Of a DNA stretch of 64,000 nucleotides, positions 1 to 8,660 are shown piece after piece. The stretch spans positions 119,736-183,735 of the forward strand of contig NZ_FXZH01000008.1 of assembly GCF_900169365.1 (NCBI RefSeq), given 5' to 3'. The first letter of the stretch is position 1. Each line of letters opens with the position of its first letter. The position numbers were made by a program, and so were the translations under genes. The notes beneath the pieces are model-generated. The model saw only the letters and a list, made by a program, of their open reading frames with translations, did not search any database and was not told the origin of the DNA. Source of the DNA: Brevibacterium sp. 239c (GTDB taxonomy: Bacteria; Actinomycetota; Actinomycetes; Actinomycetales; Brevibacteriaceae).

Positions 1-1073
1 GGGATCTCGAGTTCTTTGGCCAAGAGCTTGAGTGAACGGGAGAACTCGGAGACTTCCTGCTGACGTGATTCGACCTTTTTGCCGGAGCTCATCAGCTGCA
101 GGTAGTCGACGCAGACCATCTTCAGGTCATGCTGCTGTTTCAGGCGACGGCACTTCGCTCGGATCTCCGTCAGTGCCATGTTCGGCGAATCGTCGACGAA
201 CAGTGGTGCATCGTTGATGCGCGATTCCGTTGCGGCCAGGGTGGTCCAGTCGTGGGGGCTCAGCTCACCGCGGCGAAGGTTCTGCAACGGAATCTCCGAC
301 TCGGCAGACAGAAGTCGCATGACGAGTTCGTTCTTGCCCATCTCCAAGGAGAAGAAGACAGCGGCCTGGCCGTGGTGGATCGCCGCCGAGCGCATGAAGT
401 CCAACGCCAGTGTGGACTTGCCGACACCGGGACGAGCGGCGATGACGATCATCGTGCCCGGGTGGAAACCGTTGGTGAGCGCATCGAATTCGGTGAATCC
501 GGTCGGCACGCCGGCGGTCTGGCCATCGGTGTCGCCATTGCGTTCGATCTCCTGAGCGACATCGCTGAGAATGTCGGAGAGGATCACGTAGTCCTCGGTG
601 GTGTGACGCTCAGTGACTTGGTAGATCTCCGCCTGGGCCGAGTTCACGACCTCATCGGTATCGCCTTCCGCGTCATAGCCCATCTGCACGATGCGGGTTC
701 CGGCTTCGACGAGTCGACGCAGGACAGCCTGCTCGCGCACGATCGCGGCATAGTAGCCGGCGTTCGCGGCAGTCGGAACGGAGGAGATGAGGGTGTGCAG
801 GTACGCTGCGCCGCCGACACGGGACAGGTCGCCGGTCTTCGTGAGGTAGTTCGCCACCGTCACGGAGTCCGCGGGTTCACCACGCGAATAGAGGTCGAGG
901 ACGGCTTCGTAGATGGTCTCGTGAGCAGGCTTGTAGAAGTCATCCCCGGTCATGGATTCGACGCAGTCGGCGATCGCATCCTTGGACAGAAGCATCGCAC
1001 CGAGGACGCTCTGCTCGGCCTCGACGTCCTGCGGCGGGGTCCTCATCCCGTCAAACCCCTGGTTGTTGCTCAA
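1..1073 (-). CDS. dnaB: Replicative DNA helicase DnaB, partial (C-terminus beyond window edge)
   Basis: Hexameric 5'-3' helicase that unwinds DNA at the replication fork. The reverse-strand frame is open from a TTG at 1073 to the window edge, giving 357 codons of a protein usually about 450 residues long. The N-terminal primase-interacting domain begins a few residues in (TPPQDVEAEQSVLGAML), and the RecA-like domain has a Walker A ARPGVGKST near residues 211-219 followed by FFSLEMGK and a Walker B-like VCVDYLQLM. The TTG lies behind a purine-rich GAGGAAGAGGAAG; an in-frame ATG nine codons later is the alternative start. In most actinomycetes dnaB follows rplI closely, but here about 15.8 kb separates them. 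No intein is visible in the part present. Confidence 0.95.
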   Translation of the reverse strand, partial: MSNNQGFDGMRTPPQDVEAEQSVLGAMLLSKDAIADCVESMTGDDFYKPAHETIYEAVLDLYSRGEPADSVTVANYLTKTGDLSRVGGAAYLHTLISSVPTAANAGYYAAIVREQAVLRRLVEAGTRIVQMGYDAEGDTDEVVNSAQAEIYQVTERHTTEDYVILSDILSDVAQEIERNGDTDGQTAGVPTGFTEFDALTNGFHPGTMIVIAARPGVGKSTLALDFMRSAAIHHGQAAVFFSLEMGKNELVMRLLSAESEIPLQNLRRGELSPHDWTTLAATESRINDAPLFVDDSPNMALTEIRAKCRRLKQQHDLKMVCVDYLQLMSSGKKVESRQQEVSEFSRSLKLLAKELEI

Positions 1074-1220
1074 TCGTCTTCCTCTTCCTCGAACCTCGTC
1101 GGCGGACACCCGCTTTCAACGCCCTCCAACTGTACCTGGATCGAGAAGCCACAGACCCACCTCGGCGGGGGTATCCGGGTGTGAGCACACGCTCACTCCG
1201 GCCGGCTCAGCAGGCCGACC

Positions 1221-2615
1221 TCAGTCCCGTGAACGGCCTGCCGTCGCCACGGTCACGAGGATCGGCTTCGCCAGCTGCAATCCCAATCTGATGATGAGAA
1301 TACCGAGGACCACTGACGCGAGAATCGTGAGGAATGTGATCGGCTTGAGCACGAGCGCAGCACCGGCCAGAGGCAGAACGAGAACCAAACCGAGCCCCCC
1401 GGCCAACAGCGACACCCAGATCACCGGCCCCAGGACTGCTCTCACCATGGCTGTGTGCATCGTGTCGGGATCCATCCCGGCGGCATAGAGGTCCTGGAAG
1501 GTATCGGCTCGATCGTAGATGTCTGCAACCTGGTTGATCAGCGCGGATACGGCGATCAACAGGATCGAGATTCCCATCACCAGCATGACTCCGGTGAAGA
1601 TGTCCTGCAGCAGGAACCGGTCGGCGTCGTGCATCCGGGCGCCCGGCTCGTCCCCCGCGTCGAGGCCGAGCTGCATGAGCGAGATGCCGGTTCCGCCCAC
1701 GGCAGCGACGAACGCAGTCATGGCCAGCCCGGAGACTCTGCGCCAGAACCGTTTGGGTTCGTCGGAGACCAACCGCGCGGCGATGAGTCGTTCCGGAGTC
1801 TGCGCTCTATTCCCGCTCAGGTACGCAAACCACCTGATCAGAAGTCCGCCGAGGAGGTCGACGACGATCAGACCGAGGAAGAAGGTTGCGATGACCGCAG
1901 AGAGGACGATTCCGAGCCCGAGTTCTCCGCTCTTCGACAGCATCACGACAACCGGCAGGGTCAGGACCACGAGGGCCGCCAGAACCACCTGAACGACGGG
2001 GAACTTCCGCTCCAGGGCCTTGGTGCGCACACCCAGCGGTGAGATCGCGACCTTGCGCAGGCCCAGCAGCGCAGCCGCGATGCACACGAGGATGAGGAAC
2101 ACGACTACCGAGGCCACCAACCACGGGGGCATGAGCATGTTCTCGTACCCGATGGGATGTCCCATGAAGCGGATCAGGCTCACCGGCCAGGCCAGGCCCA
2201 GGTAGCCGAGGACGCCGAGGACGATTCCGCAGATCGCGGGCACCAGCGGTTCGGCCACCGCGAGAGTGACGATGGATGAGCGCCTGGCACCCAGCAGCGA
2301 CATCGTGGACAGCCGCTCATCCTGTCGCCGGGCGGACAGAGTCGCCGAGGCGGAGGCCAGGGTGCTCGCGGGAATCACGAGGAGGATCGTCGCGAAGCTG
2401 GCCAGGAACTTGTACATGAAGTCCATGCCCGCCATGTCCGGGTCCGAGCTGGGTGGGGTCTGGAAGAACATCCAGGCTCCGGCGGCGACGGTGAGGAACA
2501 GGGAGGTACAGGCGAAGAACGCGCTCATCACCAACAGCGAACTCGACGAGGTCAGCGTCTTGCGCCCCAGGACGAGGGGTACGACGCGGGTTGATGTGGG
2601 CGGAACGGTGGGCAT
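1221..2615 (-). CDS. FtsX-like ABC transporter permease (second of a tandem pair)
   Basis: Integral membrane permease of about 464 residues. It has an N-terminal membrane segment after a short polar leader, a charged loop ending in SARRQDERLSTMSLLGARRS, and many further hydrophobic segments (about eight to ten in total), which is the FtsX/MacB/BceB permease architecture. I chose the ATG at 2615 because GAGAAGGAG precedes it at good spacing; an in-frame ATG at 2642 would overlap the upstream gene. It starts 13 bp after the stop of the paralogous permease and is the last gene of an ATPase-permease-permease operon. The two permeases share the arrangement and the ARRQDERLS-LGA motif, so they arose by duplication and may form a heterodimer. 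The substrate is unknown; export of a peptide or antimicrobial is the usual role. Confidence 0.85.
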   Translation of the reverse strand: MPTVPPTSTRVVPLVLGRKTLTSSSSLLVMSAFFACTSLFLTVAAGAWMFFQTPPSSDPDMAGMDFMYKFLASFATILLVIPASTLASASATLSARRQDERLSTMSLLGARRSSIVTLAVAEPLVPAICGIVLGVLGYLGLAWPVSLIRFMGHPIGYENMLMPPWLVASVVVFLILVCIAAALLGLRKVAISPLGVRTKALERKFPVVQVVLAALVVLTLPVVVMLSKSGELGLGIVLSAVIATFFLGLIVVDLLGGLLIRWFAYLSGNRAQTPERLIAARLVSDEPKRFWRRVSGLAMTAFVAAVGGTGISLMQLGLDAGDEPGARMHDADRFLLQDIFTGVMLVMGISILLIAVSALINQVADIYDRADTFQDLYAAGMDPDTMHTAMVRAVLGPVIWVSLLAGGLGLVLVLPLAGAALVLKPITFLTILASVVLGILIIRLGLQLAKPILVTVATAGRSRD

Positions 2616-2628
2616 GTCGATCTCCTTC

Positions 2629-3999
2629 TCAGGCCGCAGCATTCACAGCGGTGACGGTGCGCACGAGCGGGCGGGTGAACTGCAGTCCCAGCCACACCAT
2701 CGCCACGCCGCCGACGAGCACCGATGCGACAACCCCAATGGTCAGAGGATCGCCGAGGTCACTCGCCGAAGCCATGAGTCCTGCCAGGATTCCGCCCAGC
2801 GCCAGGGATACGAGGGTGACGAGGACGATGGGTGACATGACCGCGTTGACCGTGACCCGGTGCATCATCTTCTGTGTCATTCCCGCCGAATGCAGCTCCC
2901 GGTACGTCGATGCCCGGTCGAGGATGTCTGCTGCCTGGTTGATCGTCGCGGAGATGACGATGAAAACGAATGCGATGGCCAGGGTGAGGACGAGGCCGGT
3001 GAAGATGTCATCGGCCATGTACTGGTACGGGCCCATGATGGCCTTGTCCTCAGCGGTGAGATCTCCTTGATTCGCCCGCATCATCGCCGTGCCGGCACCA
3101 CCGACGACCGCGATGAAGGTGATCATGGAGAGGCCGGCCACGCGCCGCCAGTACTGAGCGGGGGCATCGGCGATCATCGACGCTGCGATCATCGACGTGG
3201 GTGTGCGGGCGATCCGGTGGCTGAACCATCCGTGGATGCGCATGACGAGAACGCCGATGACATTGATGAGCAGAAGGGCGACGCCGATCGTGATGATGCT
3301 GGCAACAACGAAGACCATCGTCGGCTGGTTGCGGTCGAGGGAGAAGACGAGGGCTGCGATCATTCCGACCACGAGCACGATCACGGCTATGATGCGGGCC
3401 GCAGGGAACTTGCGAGCCAAGGACCTGGTGCGCACGCCCAGCGGTGAAACCGTGATCCTGCGCAAACCCAGCAGCGCGGAGAGCAGGCAGACCAAAAGCA
3501 GTCCGATGACAACTGCGGCGAGCAGCCACAGCGGCATCATCAGTGCGGAGTAGCCGAGGGCTTGGCCGTTGAAGACGAGGAGGCTGAGTGGGACTGCGAG
3601 CAGAAAGTAACCGGCGATTCCCGCAAAGATTCCTGCCGCGGCGGGAATGAAGGGTTCGGCGACGGCGAGGAGTCTGACCGTGCCAGGCTTCGCACCCAGC
3701 AAGGAGAGTGTGGACAGCCGTTCGTCCTGACGTCGGGCACTGAGCTTCGCCGAGGCGACCCCCAAGCTGATCGCGGGAACGATGAGGAAGACGGTGGCCA
3801 AGATCGCGAGCATGCGATACAGGTCGGCCACCTCGGCGTATCCGGAGACATCGGGACGGTCGTTGAATGCCCAGGCACCGCCGGCGACGGTGAGGAAAAG
3901 AGTCGAGCACGCGAAGAAGGCGAAGGCGACGAGCTTCGATGTTGTCGAGGTGAAGGATTTCTTGGTCAATACGACGGGAAGGATATTCATGGTTGGCAT
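2629..3999 (-). CDS. FtsX-like ABC transporter permease (first of a tandem pair)
   Basis: Paralogue of the downstream permease, about 456 residues. It opens with MPTMNILPVVLTKKSF and a membrane segment, has the motif SARRQDERLSTLSLLGAKPG after the second segment, and shows about eight to ten hydrophobic segments. The ATG at 3999 overlaps the stop of the ATPase gene (GTGATG), so translation is probably coupled. A GTG at 4002 and an ATG at 3990 are also possible, and none has a strong ribosome binding site. It should assemble in the membrane with the ATPase encoded just upstream. The family assignment is secure from topology and context; the transported compound cannot be told from sequence. 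Confidence 0.85.
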   Translation of the reverse strand: MPTMNILPVVLTKKSFTSTTSKLVAFAFFACSTLFLTVAGGAWAFNDRPDVSGYAEVADLYRMLAILATVFLIVPAISLGVASAKLSARRQDERLSTLSLLGAKPGTVRLLAVAEPFIPAAAGIFAGIAGYFLLAVPLSLLVFNGQALGYSALMMPLWLLAAVVIGLLLVCLLSALLGLRRITVSPLGVRTRSLARKFPAARIIAVIVLVVGMIAALVFSLDRNQPTMVFVVASIITIGVALLLINVIGVLVMRIHGWFSHRIARTPTSMIAASMIADAPAQYWRRVAGLSMITFIAVVGGAGTAMMRANQGDLTAEDKAIMGPYQYMADDIFTGLVLTLAIAFVFIVISATINQAADILDRASTYRELHSAGMTQKMMHRVTVNAVMSPIVLVTLVSLALGGILAGLMASASDLGDPLTIGVVASVLVGGVAMVWLGLQFTRPLVRTVTAVNAAA

Positions 4000-4763
4000 C
4001 ACCAGTTGTTCTGGACGTACTGGGTGTTCTGTGCACGCTGGTCGTTCTGCGCGTACTCGTTCGCGGAGTCCGAGACGATGCGCCCGTCAGCGAGTCGGAC
4101 GATGCGCGAGCACCGGGCAGCCACGGTCTCATCGTGAGTGACCACGACCAAGGTGGATCCTCGTCCGGTCGTGGAGGCGAGGAGTTCGGAGAGCACCTCG
4201 GTGGAGGTGGTGGAGTCGAGCGCGCCTGTGGGCTCATCGGCGAAGGTGACCACGGGCTGGGTGACCTGGGCGCGGGCGATGGCCACGCGCTGAGCCTGTC
4301 CGCCGGAGAGCTGCCCGATGCGCTTGTCCAGGTGCTCGGCCAGTCCCAGGCGCTGCAGCCACGCACGAGCGTGCTCGGTCGCATCGGGGCGCTTCAGACC
4401 TGAGAGCATTGCGGCGAGCGCGACATTGTCCAAGGCGGTGAGCTCGGGCAGGAGCAGACCCTGCTGGAACACGAACCCGAAGACCTCGCGACGCAGAGCG
4501 GTGCGACCCTTCTCCTTCAGCGACGTGATCTCCGCGGCGGCGCTGCGGTCGGTGGGCAGGAGACGGATATTCCCCTCGTCAGGTCGGATGATGCCAGCGA
4601 GGCAGTGCAGGAGGGTCGTCTTTCCGGAACCGGAGGGCCCCATGACGGCCACGGATTCGCCGAGGCCGATGGTGAGGTCGACTCCGGCGAGCGCATAGGT
4701 CTGGTTGTAGTGCTTGGTCACGTTCGACGATGTGATGATCGCGGGAAGCTGTGTGTTTGTCAT
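3999..4763 (-). CDS. ABC transporter ATP-binding protein (MacB/LolD/BceA type)
   Basis: Cytoplasmic ATPase of 254 residues that powers the two FtsX-like permeases downstream. All ABC motifs are present: Walker A GPSGSGKTT (42-50), Q-loop Gln100, signature LSGGQ (152-156), Walker B ending FADEPTGALD (174-183) and H-loop His210 in VVVTHD. The LSGGQAQRVAIARA and DEPTGALD wording is typical of the MacB/LolD/BceA subgroup. The start is the ATG at 4763, preceded by GGAGAC; a longer frame to 4895 has no conserved residues in its extra 44 codons. The C-terminus is a Gln/Asn-rich tail ending QYVQNNW that is not part of the fold. The gene overlaps the first permease by one base. Confidence 0.93.
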   Translation of the reverse strand: MTNTQLPAIITSSNVTKHYNQTYALAGVDLTIGLGESVAVMGPSGSGKTTLLHCLAGIIRPDEGNIRLLPTDRSAAAEITSLKEKGRTALRREVFGFVFQQGLLLPELTALDNVALAAMLSGLKRPDATEHARAWLQRLGLAEHLDKRIGQLSGGQAQRVAIARAQVTQPVVTFADEPTGALDSTTSTEVLSELLASTTGRGSTLVVVTHDETVAARCSRIVRLADGRIVSDSANEYAQNDQRAQNTQYVQNNW

Positions 4764-5022
4764 GTCTCCATGTTTTCGCAATCGGACTTGCCCGACTATG
4801 AAGACCTCCCACCACTGGGGCGAGGAAAACCCGATAATCGGCACGGAGGTTGAGGAGCCCCGCATGCGACCCTGCAATGGACCAGCACGGCTCACGCCTC
4901 TATTGTGAATGCGTAGCGGATGCTTCGAAGGCTCCGCTGCCGAAGAACCACTCTGCGTGAACCACTCCGGGTGAACTCACGACGAGGACCAGTGAAGAGA
5001 CGTCTACAACTGAGGAGTCATC

Positions 5023-5433
5023 ATGAAAGCACAGTGGATCAGCATTCTCGTCGACGATCAGGCTCGCGCTCTGAAGTTCTACACGGATCGGCTCGGCTTC
5101 ATTCCGAAGGTCGACGTGCCCGTCGGAGACGAGTTCCGCTGGCTCACAGTGGTCTCACCAGAGGATCCCGATGGCGTGGAAGTCGTCCTCGAACCCAAGG
5201 GACACCCCGCCGCGAACGACTTCACTTCCGCGCTGAAGGCAGACGGAATCCCCCTCAACCAGTTCGCCGTTGAGGATGTCCAGGCCGAATACGATCGCCT
5301 GAACAAACTCGGTGTGACTTTCGTTCAGGAACCGACGACGATGGGCCCGGTCACCACAGCAGTCCTCGACGACACCGTCGGCAACCTGATCCAGCTCATT
5401 CACCAGGAAGAGGCCGAGCCTGACCTGCCGTGA
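5023..5433 (+). CDS. VOC (glyoxalase/bleomycin resistance) family protein
   Basis: Small cytoplasmic protein of 136 residues with the vicinal-oxygen-chelate fold. The beta-alpha-beta-beta-beta repeat is visible as QWISILVDDQARALKFYTDRLGF at the N-terminus and the second module near residues 85-128 (VEDVQAEYDRLNKLGV, VLDDTVGNLIQLI). This family includes glyoxalases, dioxygenases and binding or resistance proteins; the exact reaction cannot be assigned. A GGAG five bases ahead of the ATG supports the start. Its 3' end overlaps the oppositely oriented TetR gene by 34 bp. The adjacent TetR/NmrA pair suggests a small stress or detoxification module. Confidence 0.85.
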   Translation: MKAQWISILVDDQARALKFYTDRLGFIPKVDVPVGDEFRWLTVVSPEDPDGVEVVLEPKGHPAANDFTSALKADGIPLNQFAVEDVQAEYDRLNKLGVTFVQEPTTMGPVTTAVLDDTVGNLIQLIHQEEAEPDLP

Positions 5434-6011
5434 GCAGGCTGGCAGATGCCGTCGAGGACCAATCCGGTTCGCCGCTCGTAGGCCGCTCTGGAAGGGCGAA
5501 CCCCGTACTTGAGTGCGAGTGAGTTGTCGACGGCCATCGCTTGAAAGTCATCCGACGTGACCCCTTCGGCCAGAGCGTTGGCCGCATGCCCATCCTGCAC
5601 CAGCTCCTCGTGGAAGCTTCCCCCGAGGTGACAGAGTTCCATGAGTGGGCCCGAGGCAGGAAACGCCTGCAGGAGAACGTCGTTGACCGCCGGCAGTCGG
5701 TATTGAAGTTCGCGGATGGCACCGACGTAGAATCGAATCCGCTCACTGATACCGGCAACTGAGCGGGCGTCATCAATCACGGACTTCAGCTTAGTCGCGA
5801 CGACCTCGTCGATGACGGAATCGATCAGTCCGATCCGCCCGCCAAACCTGTTGAAGATCGTCGCCTTGCTCACCTGGGCGGTACCGGCGACGTTCTCCAG
5901 CGGTGCCGAAAGTCCCTCGACGCGAAACACCTCGATTGCGGCAGCGCGGATCCGCGCGACATTCCGGCGGGCATCCGTACGCAACGTCGGCCCAGAGTTC
6001 CTATCAGCCAC
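5400..6011 (-). CDS. TetR family transcriptional regulator
   Basis: A 203-residue repressor. The N-terminal helix-turn-helix covers about residues 15-62 (RRNVARIRAAAIEVFRVEG, then VAGTAQVSKATIFNRFGG, the recognition helix region), followed by an all-helical ligand domain. The GTG at 6011 follows a purine-rich GGGGAGAGCTGAGG. It is divergent from the NmrA-type gene at 6165, and the gap holds a 23-bp palindrome at 6084 and a degenerate copy at 6038, so it very probably controls both itself and the NmrA gene. The inducer is unknown. Confidence 0.88.
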   Translation of the reverse strand: MADRNSGPTLRTDARRNVARIRAAAIEVFRVEGLSAPLENVAGTAQVSKATIFNRFGGRIGLIDSVIDEVVATKLKSVIDDARSVAGISERIRFYVGAIRELQYRLPAVNDVLLQAFPASGPLMELCHLGGSFHEELVQDGHAANALAEGVTSDDFQAMAVDNSLALKYGVRPSRAAYERRTGLVLDGICQPAHGRSGSASSW

Positions 6012-6037
6012 CCTCAGCTCTCCCCTGTTCTCTCCAT

Positions 6038-6060
6038 AACTTGACTACATTGGTCACTTT
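6038..6060. promoter_or_regulatory. Candidate second TetR operator (degenerate)
   Basis: This 23-bp stretch aligns without gaps to the palindrome at 6084-6106, keeping TTGAC on the left and GTCA on the right at the same spacing (16 of 23 bases match by eye). It lies just upstream of the tetR start at 6011, where repressor binding would give autoregulation. Confidence 0.5.
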
Positions 6061-6083
6061 ACCGCAGGATGGATGTCGGCACT

Positions 6084-6106
6084 AAGTTGACCATATAAGT
6101 CAACTT
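6084..6106. promoter_or_regulatory. Palindromic operator for the divergent TetR regulator
   Basis: Perfect 8-bp arms AAGTTGAC and GTCAACTT are separated by CATATAA. The size and symmetry fit a TetR dimer site. It sits about 60 bp before the NmrA start and between the divergent genes, so it is the best candidate operator. Confidence 0.7.
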
Positions 6107-6164
6107 GAAAGGGGTGCCTCCATCAGCACCGGTCTCGGACCGGCTTCAGCGAAAGGTCGCCATA

Positions 6165-7025
6165 ATGATCATCGTGACCGGAGCAACGGGCGCTCTCAAC
6201 GGATTCACTGTGGAGTATCTCCTCCAACGGATTGCGCCGAGCGACATCGGTGTCAGCGTCCGCAACCCCGACCGCGCACAGCACCTGGCAGACCAGGGCG
6301 TTCGCGTCAGACAAGGAAGTTACGACGATCCAGATGCGCTCCGTCACTCGTTCGCCGACGCGGAGCAGGTGCTTCTCGTCTCCTCGAGTGATGTCACCGC
6401 GGACGTCATCACACAACACAGAACAGCCATCGACGCGGCAGTCGAGGTTGGAGCCCAACGAATCCTGTACACGAGCGCTCTCGGGACCGGTTTCAACTCC
6501 CCCTACCCTCCGCTGTCAATTCACGCTGCCACCGAGCAGTACCTTGCCGAGTCGGGCGTCTCTTGGACGGCACTGCGCAATGGCTTCTACGGAGACCTAG
6601 GAGATCTGCTCGGACCATGGCAGGCAACGGGCACGATCGCCAAACCAGCCGACGGTCCCTTCTCGTGGATCGACCGACGCGATGCCGGCGAAGCGGCCGC
6701 GACAATATTGACCAGCGCATCGTCCTTCGACGGCCAAGTCAATCTCACGCTGCCCTCACCGGTGACTCTCGCTGACTTCGCCGCACGCGCCTCCGAACTA
6801 TCGGGCCGCCCTGTCGAACGAATCGTTGTCAAGGACGAAGAATGGATTGCAGGTGAAGTGGCCAACGGGGTGCCCGAGGCTGCCGCACGATTCACTCTGA
6901 CGATGTTCCAGGCAACGCGAAGCGGCCATTTCGCGCACCCCGATCCCACCCTGTCTCGTCTCCTCGGACGGGCGCCCCGTACCATCTCCGATCAACTCAA
7001 GGAACAGGTGGTGCGGACTGAGTGA
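6165..7025 (+). CDS. NmrA-like/atypical SDR NAD(P)-binding protein
   Basis: A 286-residue Rossmann-fold protein. The N-terminus MIIVTGATGALNGFTVEYLL is the TGxxGxxG nucleotide-binding loop (G6, G9), followed by a NmrA/YesF-like pattern: VSVRNPDRAQHLADQGVRVRQGSYDD, VLLVSSSD and ILYTSALG. Proteins of this type are NAD(P)H sensors or quinone oxidoreductases. The ATG at 6165 has an AAAGG upstream; an earlier in-frame ATG at 6105 lies inside the operator palindrome and adds 20 non-conserved residues. It is divergent from, and probably repressed by, the TetR protein. A physiological substrate cannot be assigned. Confidence 0.85.
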   Translation: MIIVTGATGALNGFTVEYLLQRIAPSDIGVSVRNPDRAQHLADQGVRVRQGSYDDPDALRHSFADAEQVLLVSSSDVTADVITQHRTAIDAAVEVGAQRILYTSALGTGFNSPYPPLSIHAATEQYLAESGVSWTALRNGFYGDLGDLLGPWQATGTIAKPADGPFSWIDRRDAGEAAATILTSASSFDGQVNLTLPSPVTLADFAARASELSGRPVERIVVKDEEWIAGEVANGVPEAAARFTLTMFQATRSGHFAHPDPTLSRLLGRAPRTISDQLKEQVVRTE

Positions 7026-7083
7026 TTGTCCACGGACCGACGTCCAGCGATAAGGCACACGGCTTCACACCTAGTTCACGATT

Positions 7084-8628
7084 TCACATCGATGTCTCGT
7101 CCTTCAGCAACGCCTTGCGGATCTCGACCTTGAGGACCTTGCCTACCTTCGACCTGGGCAGATCGCTCCAGGCATCGATGCGCTTCGGGGTCTTGATGCT
7201 GCCGATCCGGGCTTTGACGTGCCCCCGCAGCTCCTCCGTCGTCACCGCACCACCTGGGCGAAGCTGAACCACGGCGGTGACCATCTCGCCCCAATGTTCA
7301 TCGGGCAGACCGATGACAGCGCAGTCCTGGACCTCGGGGTGGGAGAGCAGGGCCTGCTCCACTTCGGTGGAGTAGACGTTGAACCCGCCGGTGATGATCA
7401 TGTCCTTGGCACGATCGACGACGTAGAGGTAGTTCTCTTCATCGAGATAGCCGATGTCGCCGGTATGATGCCATCCGAATCGCGTCGCCTCCTCGGTCGC
7501 GTCGGGGTTCTTGTAGTAGCCCTCCATGACGAGGGATCCCCGAACGACGATCTCTCCGCGTTGCCCTCTGGGCAGGATCTCGCCGTCTGGAGACATCACT
7601 TCCACGGTGCACAGCGGGGAGGCTCGCCCGGCCGAACTCAACCGGTCCTTGGCCAGGGCCCCGTCGGGCAGGAAATGTTCTCGCGGTGACATCGTCGAAA
7701 TCATCATGGGCGCTTCAGTCTGCCCGAACAGCTGAGCCATGACCGGACCGATCCTCGCAATCGCCTCTTCTAACCGCACCGGAGACATAGGGGCAGCCCC
7801 GTACCACAGGCATTCGAGGGAACTGAGATCTGTGGAATCCAGCCCCGCCTCGGCGAGGATCATGTAGACGATCGTCGGCGGCAGGAACGAATGCGTGACT
7901 CCATGCTCTTCGACATGGGCCAGGAACGCTCCAACGTCGGCACCGCGCATGATGACGATCTCCCCGCCAAGCGAGAGGATAGGAAAGCACAGAACTCCGG
8001 CCGCGTGTGTCAGCGGTGCCATCGCCAGGTACACGGGCTTCTTCGTGAATGGATAGGACATCAGGGTGAGCGCGGTCATCGTCTCAAGATTCTGATTCGA
8101 CAACATCACTCCCTTGGGACGACCGGTAGTGCCCCCTGTGCCGACGACCATCGCCAGATCGCCCACGGGTGTGCCCGAAGTTTGCCGGTTGTCTCCAGCG
8201 GTGAGGAACTCTTCCCACCCGAGGGCTCCTTCGGGCTCGGCATCCAGGCACACCCAGGTATGGATCATCGGCAGATCCGCGCGGATGCTGTCGACCAATT
8301 GCGTGTAGGCGCTCGCGAAGATCACGACCGTGCAGTCCGAGAGCTCCAGTAGCTCACGATTCTCCTGGGCCTCGTTACGAGGATTGATCGGACACCACAC
8401 GGCACCGATCCTAGAGATGCCGAAGACACAGGTGAAGGCCGTCGGATCATTACTCGAGATGATGGCGACCTTGTCTCCAGGTTTCACTCGCCTGGCAGCA
8501 AGCCCTGCCGCGATCTCTGCAGACAGCGACTGCACCTGTTCGTAGCTGCGCGACACTCCATCAGTGGTCAGGCACGGTGCCTGCGGGTCGATGGAGGCAC
8601 CCTTGTCGAGGTAGTCGGAGAGTCTCAT
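7084..8628 (-). CDS. AMP-dependent acyl-CoA synthetase/ligase
   Basis: Adenylate-forming ligase of 514 residues that activates a carboxylic acid to its CoA thioester through an acyl-AMP intermediate. The phosphate-binding motif GTGGTTGRPKGV lies at 164-175, the aromatic/acid-binding region reads LWYGAAPM and LFGQTEAPM, the adenosine motif is HHTGDIGYLDEENYLYVVDR, and the hinge region continues DMIITGGFNVYSTEVEQAL. The C-terminal catalytic lysine is in SKVGKVLK. AAGGA precedes the ATG. It is the last gene of a leftward cluster with a saccharopine-dehydrogenase-like reductase and an SDR, with a TetR gene divergent at the far end. A fatty-acid, aromatic or terpenoid acid substrate is likely; the sequence does not say which. 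Confidence 0.9.
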   Translation of the reverse strand: MRLSDYLDKGASIDPQAPCLTTDGVSRSYEQVQSLSAEIAAGLAARRVKPGDKVAIISSNDPTAFTCVFGISRIGAVWCPINPRNEAQENRELLELSDCTVVIFASAYTQLVDSIRADLPMIHTWVCLDAEPEGALGWEEFLTAGDNRQTSGTPVGDLAMVVGTGGTTGRPKGVMLSNQNLETMTALTLMSYPFTKKPVYLAMAPLTHAAGVLCFPILSLGGEIVIMRGADVGAFLAHVEEHGVTHSFLPPTIVYMILAEAGLDSTDLSSLECLWYGAAPMSPVRLEEAIARIGPVMAQLFGQTEAPMMISTMSPREHFLPDGALAKDRLSSAGRASPLCTVEVMSPDGEILPRGQRGEIVVRGSLVMEGYYKNPDATEEATRFGWHHTGDIGYLDEENYLYVVDRAKDMIITGGFNVYSTEVEQALLSHPEVQDCAVIGLPDEHWGEMVTAVVQLRPGGAVTTEELRGHVKARIGSIKTPKRIDAWSDLPRSKVGKVLKVEIRKALLKDETSM

Positions 8629-8660
8629 GATCTGCGTTCCTTCGCGTCGGTTTCAGTCTG

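Noticed and set aside
129..1184. A 351-codon plus-strand frame opposite dnaB
   Set aside because: The minus strand carries clear DnaB motifs; the opposite frame is a GC-rich shadow.
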